Shown here: piece after piece, positions 63,418 through 64,000 of the stretch
Layout of the letters: every line of letters begins with the position of its first letter
Position numbering within the stretch: the first letter of the stretch is position 1
NCBI RefSeq assembly: GCF_004143485.2
Contig: NZ_RXOB02000046.1
Location: 19,343 to 83,342, forward strand
Direction: 5' to 3'
DNA length: 64,000 bases
Source of the DNA: Halorussus amylolyticus
GTDB lineage: Archaea; Halobacteriota; Halobacteria; Halobacteriales; Haladaptataceae
Position numbers and translations under genes: made by a program
The notes under the pieces: generated by a model
Told to the model about the DNA's origin: nothing
Seen by the model: the letters and a program-made list of their open reading frames with translations, nothing else
The model's database searches: none

Positions 63418-64000
63418 ATGAGTTCCGAACAAGACCATCTACAAGAGACCGACACCGAGGAGCGCTTCGAGTTCAAGAAAGAACAGCGCGCCGCGGTCAA
63501 GTCCGACAAGGGCCTCACGGAGGAGGTCGTGCGGCTCATCAGCGAGGACAAGGACGAGCCCGACTGGATGCGCGAGCGACGCCTGCGCGCGCTCGAACAC
63601 TACCAGAACATGCCCCTGCCAACCGACTGGCCGGGGCAACCCGACCTCACCAAACTCGATGTCGAGGAAATCGTGCCGTACATCCGCCCCGACGTAGACA
63701 AACGCGAGGGCGCGGACAGTTGGGACGACCTGCCCGAGGAGATTCAGGACACCTTCGAGAAACTCGGCATTCCCGAGGCCGAGCGCAAGGCGCTGTCGGG
63801 CGTCGGCGCACAGTACGAGTCGGAGGTCGTCTACCAGAACATGCAGGAGCAATGGGAGGACAAAGGCGTGGTGTTCATGAACATGGACGAGGCCGTCAAG
63901 GAGCATCCCGACCTCGTCAAAGAACACTTCATGACCTCCTGTGTCCCCCCGAGCGACAACAAATTCGCCGCGCTTCACGGCGCGGTCTGGAGTGGCGGGA
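63418..64000 (+). CDS. sufB: Fe-S assembly scaffold SufB (3' end outside window)
   Basis: The first 194 residues of SufB. It starts MSSEQDHLQETDTEERFEFK, followed by the conserved GLTEEVVRLISEDKDEPDWM and MPLPTDWPGQPDL, and SCVPPSDNKFAALHGAVWSGG as the beginning of the beta-helix region. Scaffold that holds the nascent Fe-S cluster together with SufC and SufD. It begins 9 nt after sufC, so the genes are co-transcribed. Confidence 0.96.
   Translation, partial: MSSEQDHLQETDTEERFEFKKEQRAAVKSDKGLTEEVVRLISEDKDEPDWMRERRLRALEHYQNMPLPTDWPGQPDLTKLDVEEIVPYIRPDVDKREGADSWDDLPEEIQDTFEKLGIPEAERKALSGVGAQYESEVVYQNMQEQWEDKGVVFMNMDEAVKEHPDLVKEHFMTSCVPPSDNKFAALHGAVWSGG

Overview
The window is about 64 kb of high-GC DNA from a halophilic archaeon (class Halobacteria). 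The evidence is the strongly acidic, Asp/Glu-rich proteome, the archaeal information-processing genes (topoisomerase VI, family-B DNA polymerase with an intein, Mre11/Rad50, PAN ATPase, RNase P protein 4, ATP-dependent DNA ligase, an archaeal-length SRP RNA), the haloarchaeal glucose dehydrogenase/GfcR pair, and many genes with a TATA-like box about 25-28 nt before the start codon, as expected for leaderless transcripts. The genus cannot be fixed from the sequence alone. No tRNA, rRNA, CRISPR array, transposase or integrase was found.

Layout. 0-10 kb: topoisomerase VI (top6B partial, top6A), zinc-ribbon and TOBE proteins, a metallo-hydrolase, DNA ligase, small membrane proteins, an HD protein and a PAS histidine kinase. 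10-17.5 kb: two glycosyltransferases, rnp4, a CRM-domain RNA-binding protein, MscS, SRP RNA on the minus strand, membrane proteins and a cysteine synthase family enzyme. 17.6-22.6 kb: a complete BMP-type nucleoside/sugar ABC importer. 22.6-35.5 kb: HAD phosphatase, AIR-synthase-like protein, gdh-gfcR (semi-phosphorylative Entner-Doudoroff pathway), glutaredoxin, a PP-loop protein, aldo/keto reductase, a Bat-type regulator, an MFS transporter and an SDR. 35.6-43 kb: a branched-chain amino acid/amide-type ABC importer (livK-G-F-H-M) followed by a ketoacyl-synthase III family enzyme. 43-52.6 kb: MFS, glutamate synthase (gltB), a lamin-tail protein, a methyltransferase, a PAN-type proteasomal ATPase and a winged-helix protein. 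53-64 kb: mre11-rad50, small haloarchaeal proteins, polB with a homing-endonuclease intein, and the start of a suf Fe-S operon with a DtxR-like operator.

The most unusual content is repetitive and structured DNA between and inside ordinary genes. (1) Two copies of a roughly 125-nt fold with compensatory stem changes lie in the liv operon, each inside a 132-codon ORF joined to both neighbours by 4-nt overlaps. (2) Two copies of a 340-360 bp giant imperfect palindrome carry side hairpins at mirrored positions. (3) Three copies of a double-hairpin element abut the 3' ends of two genes and of the SRP RNA gene, with stems that differ in sequence but stay paired. (4) Short palindromes sit in the same reading frame inside top6B, gltB and the ketoacyl-synthase gene. 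(5) Near-perfect 28-34 bp palindromes, several centred on ACGCGT, occur both between and inside genes. Together these suggest an active or recently active population of small non-autonomous palindromic elements, some possibly working as RNA.
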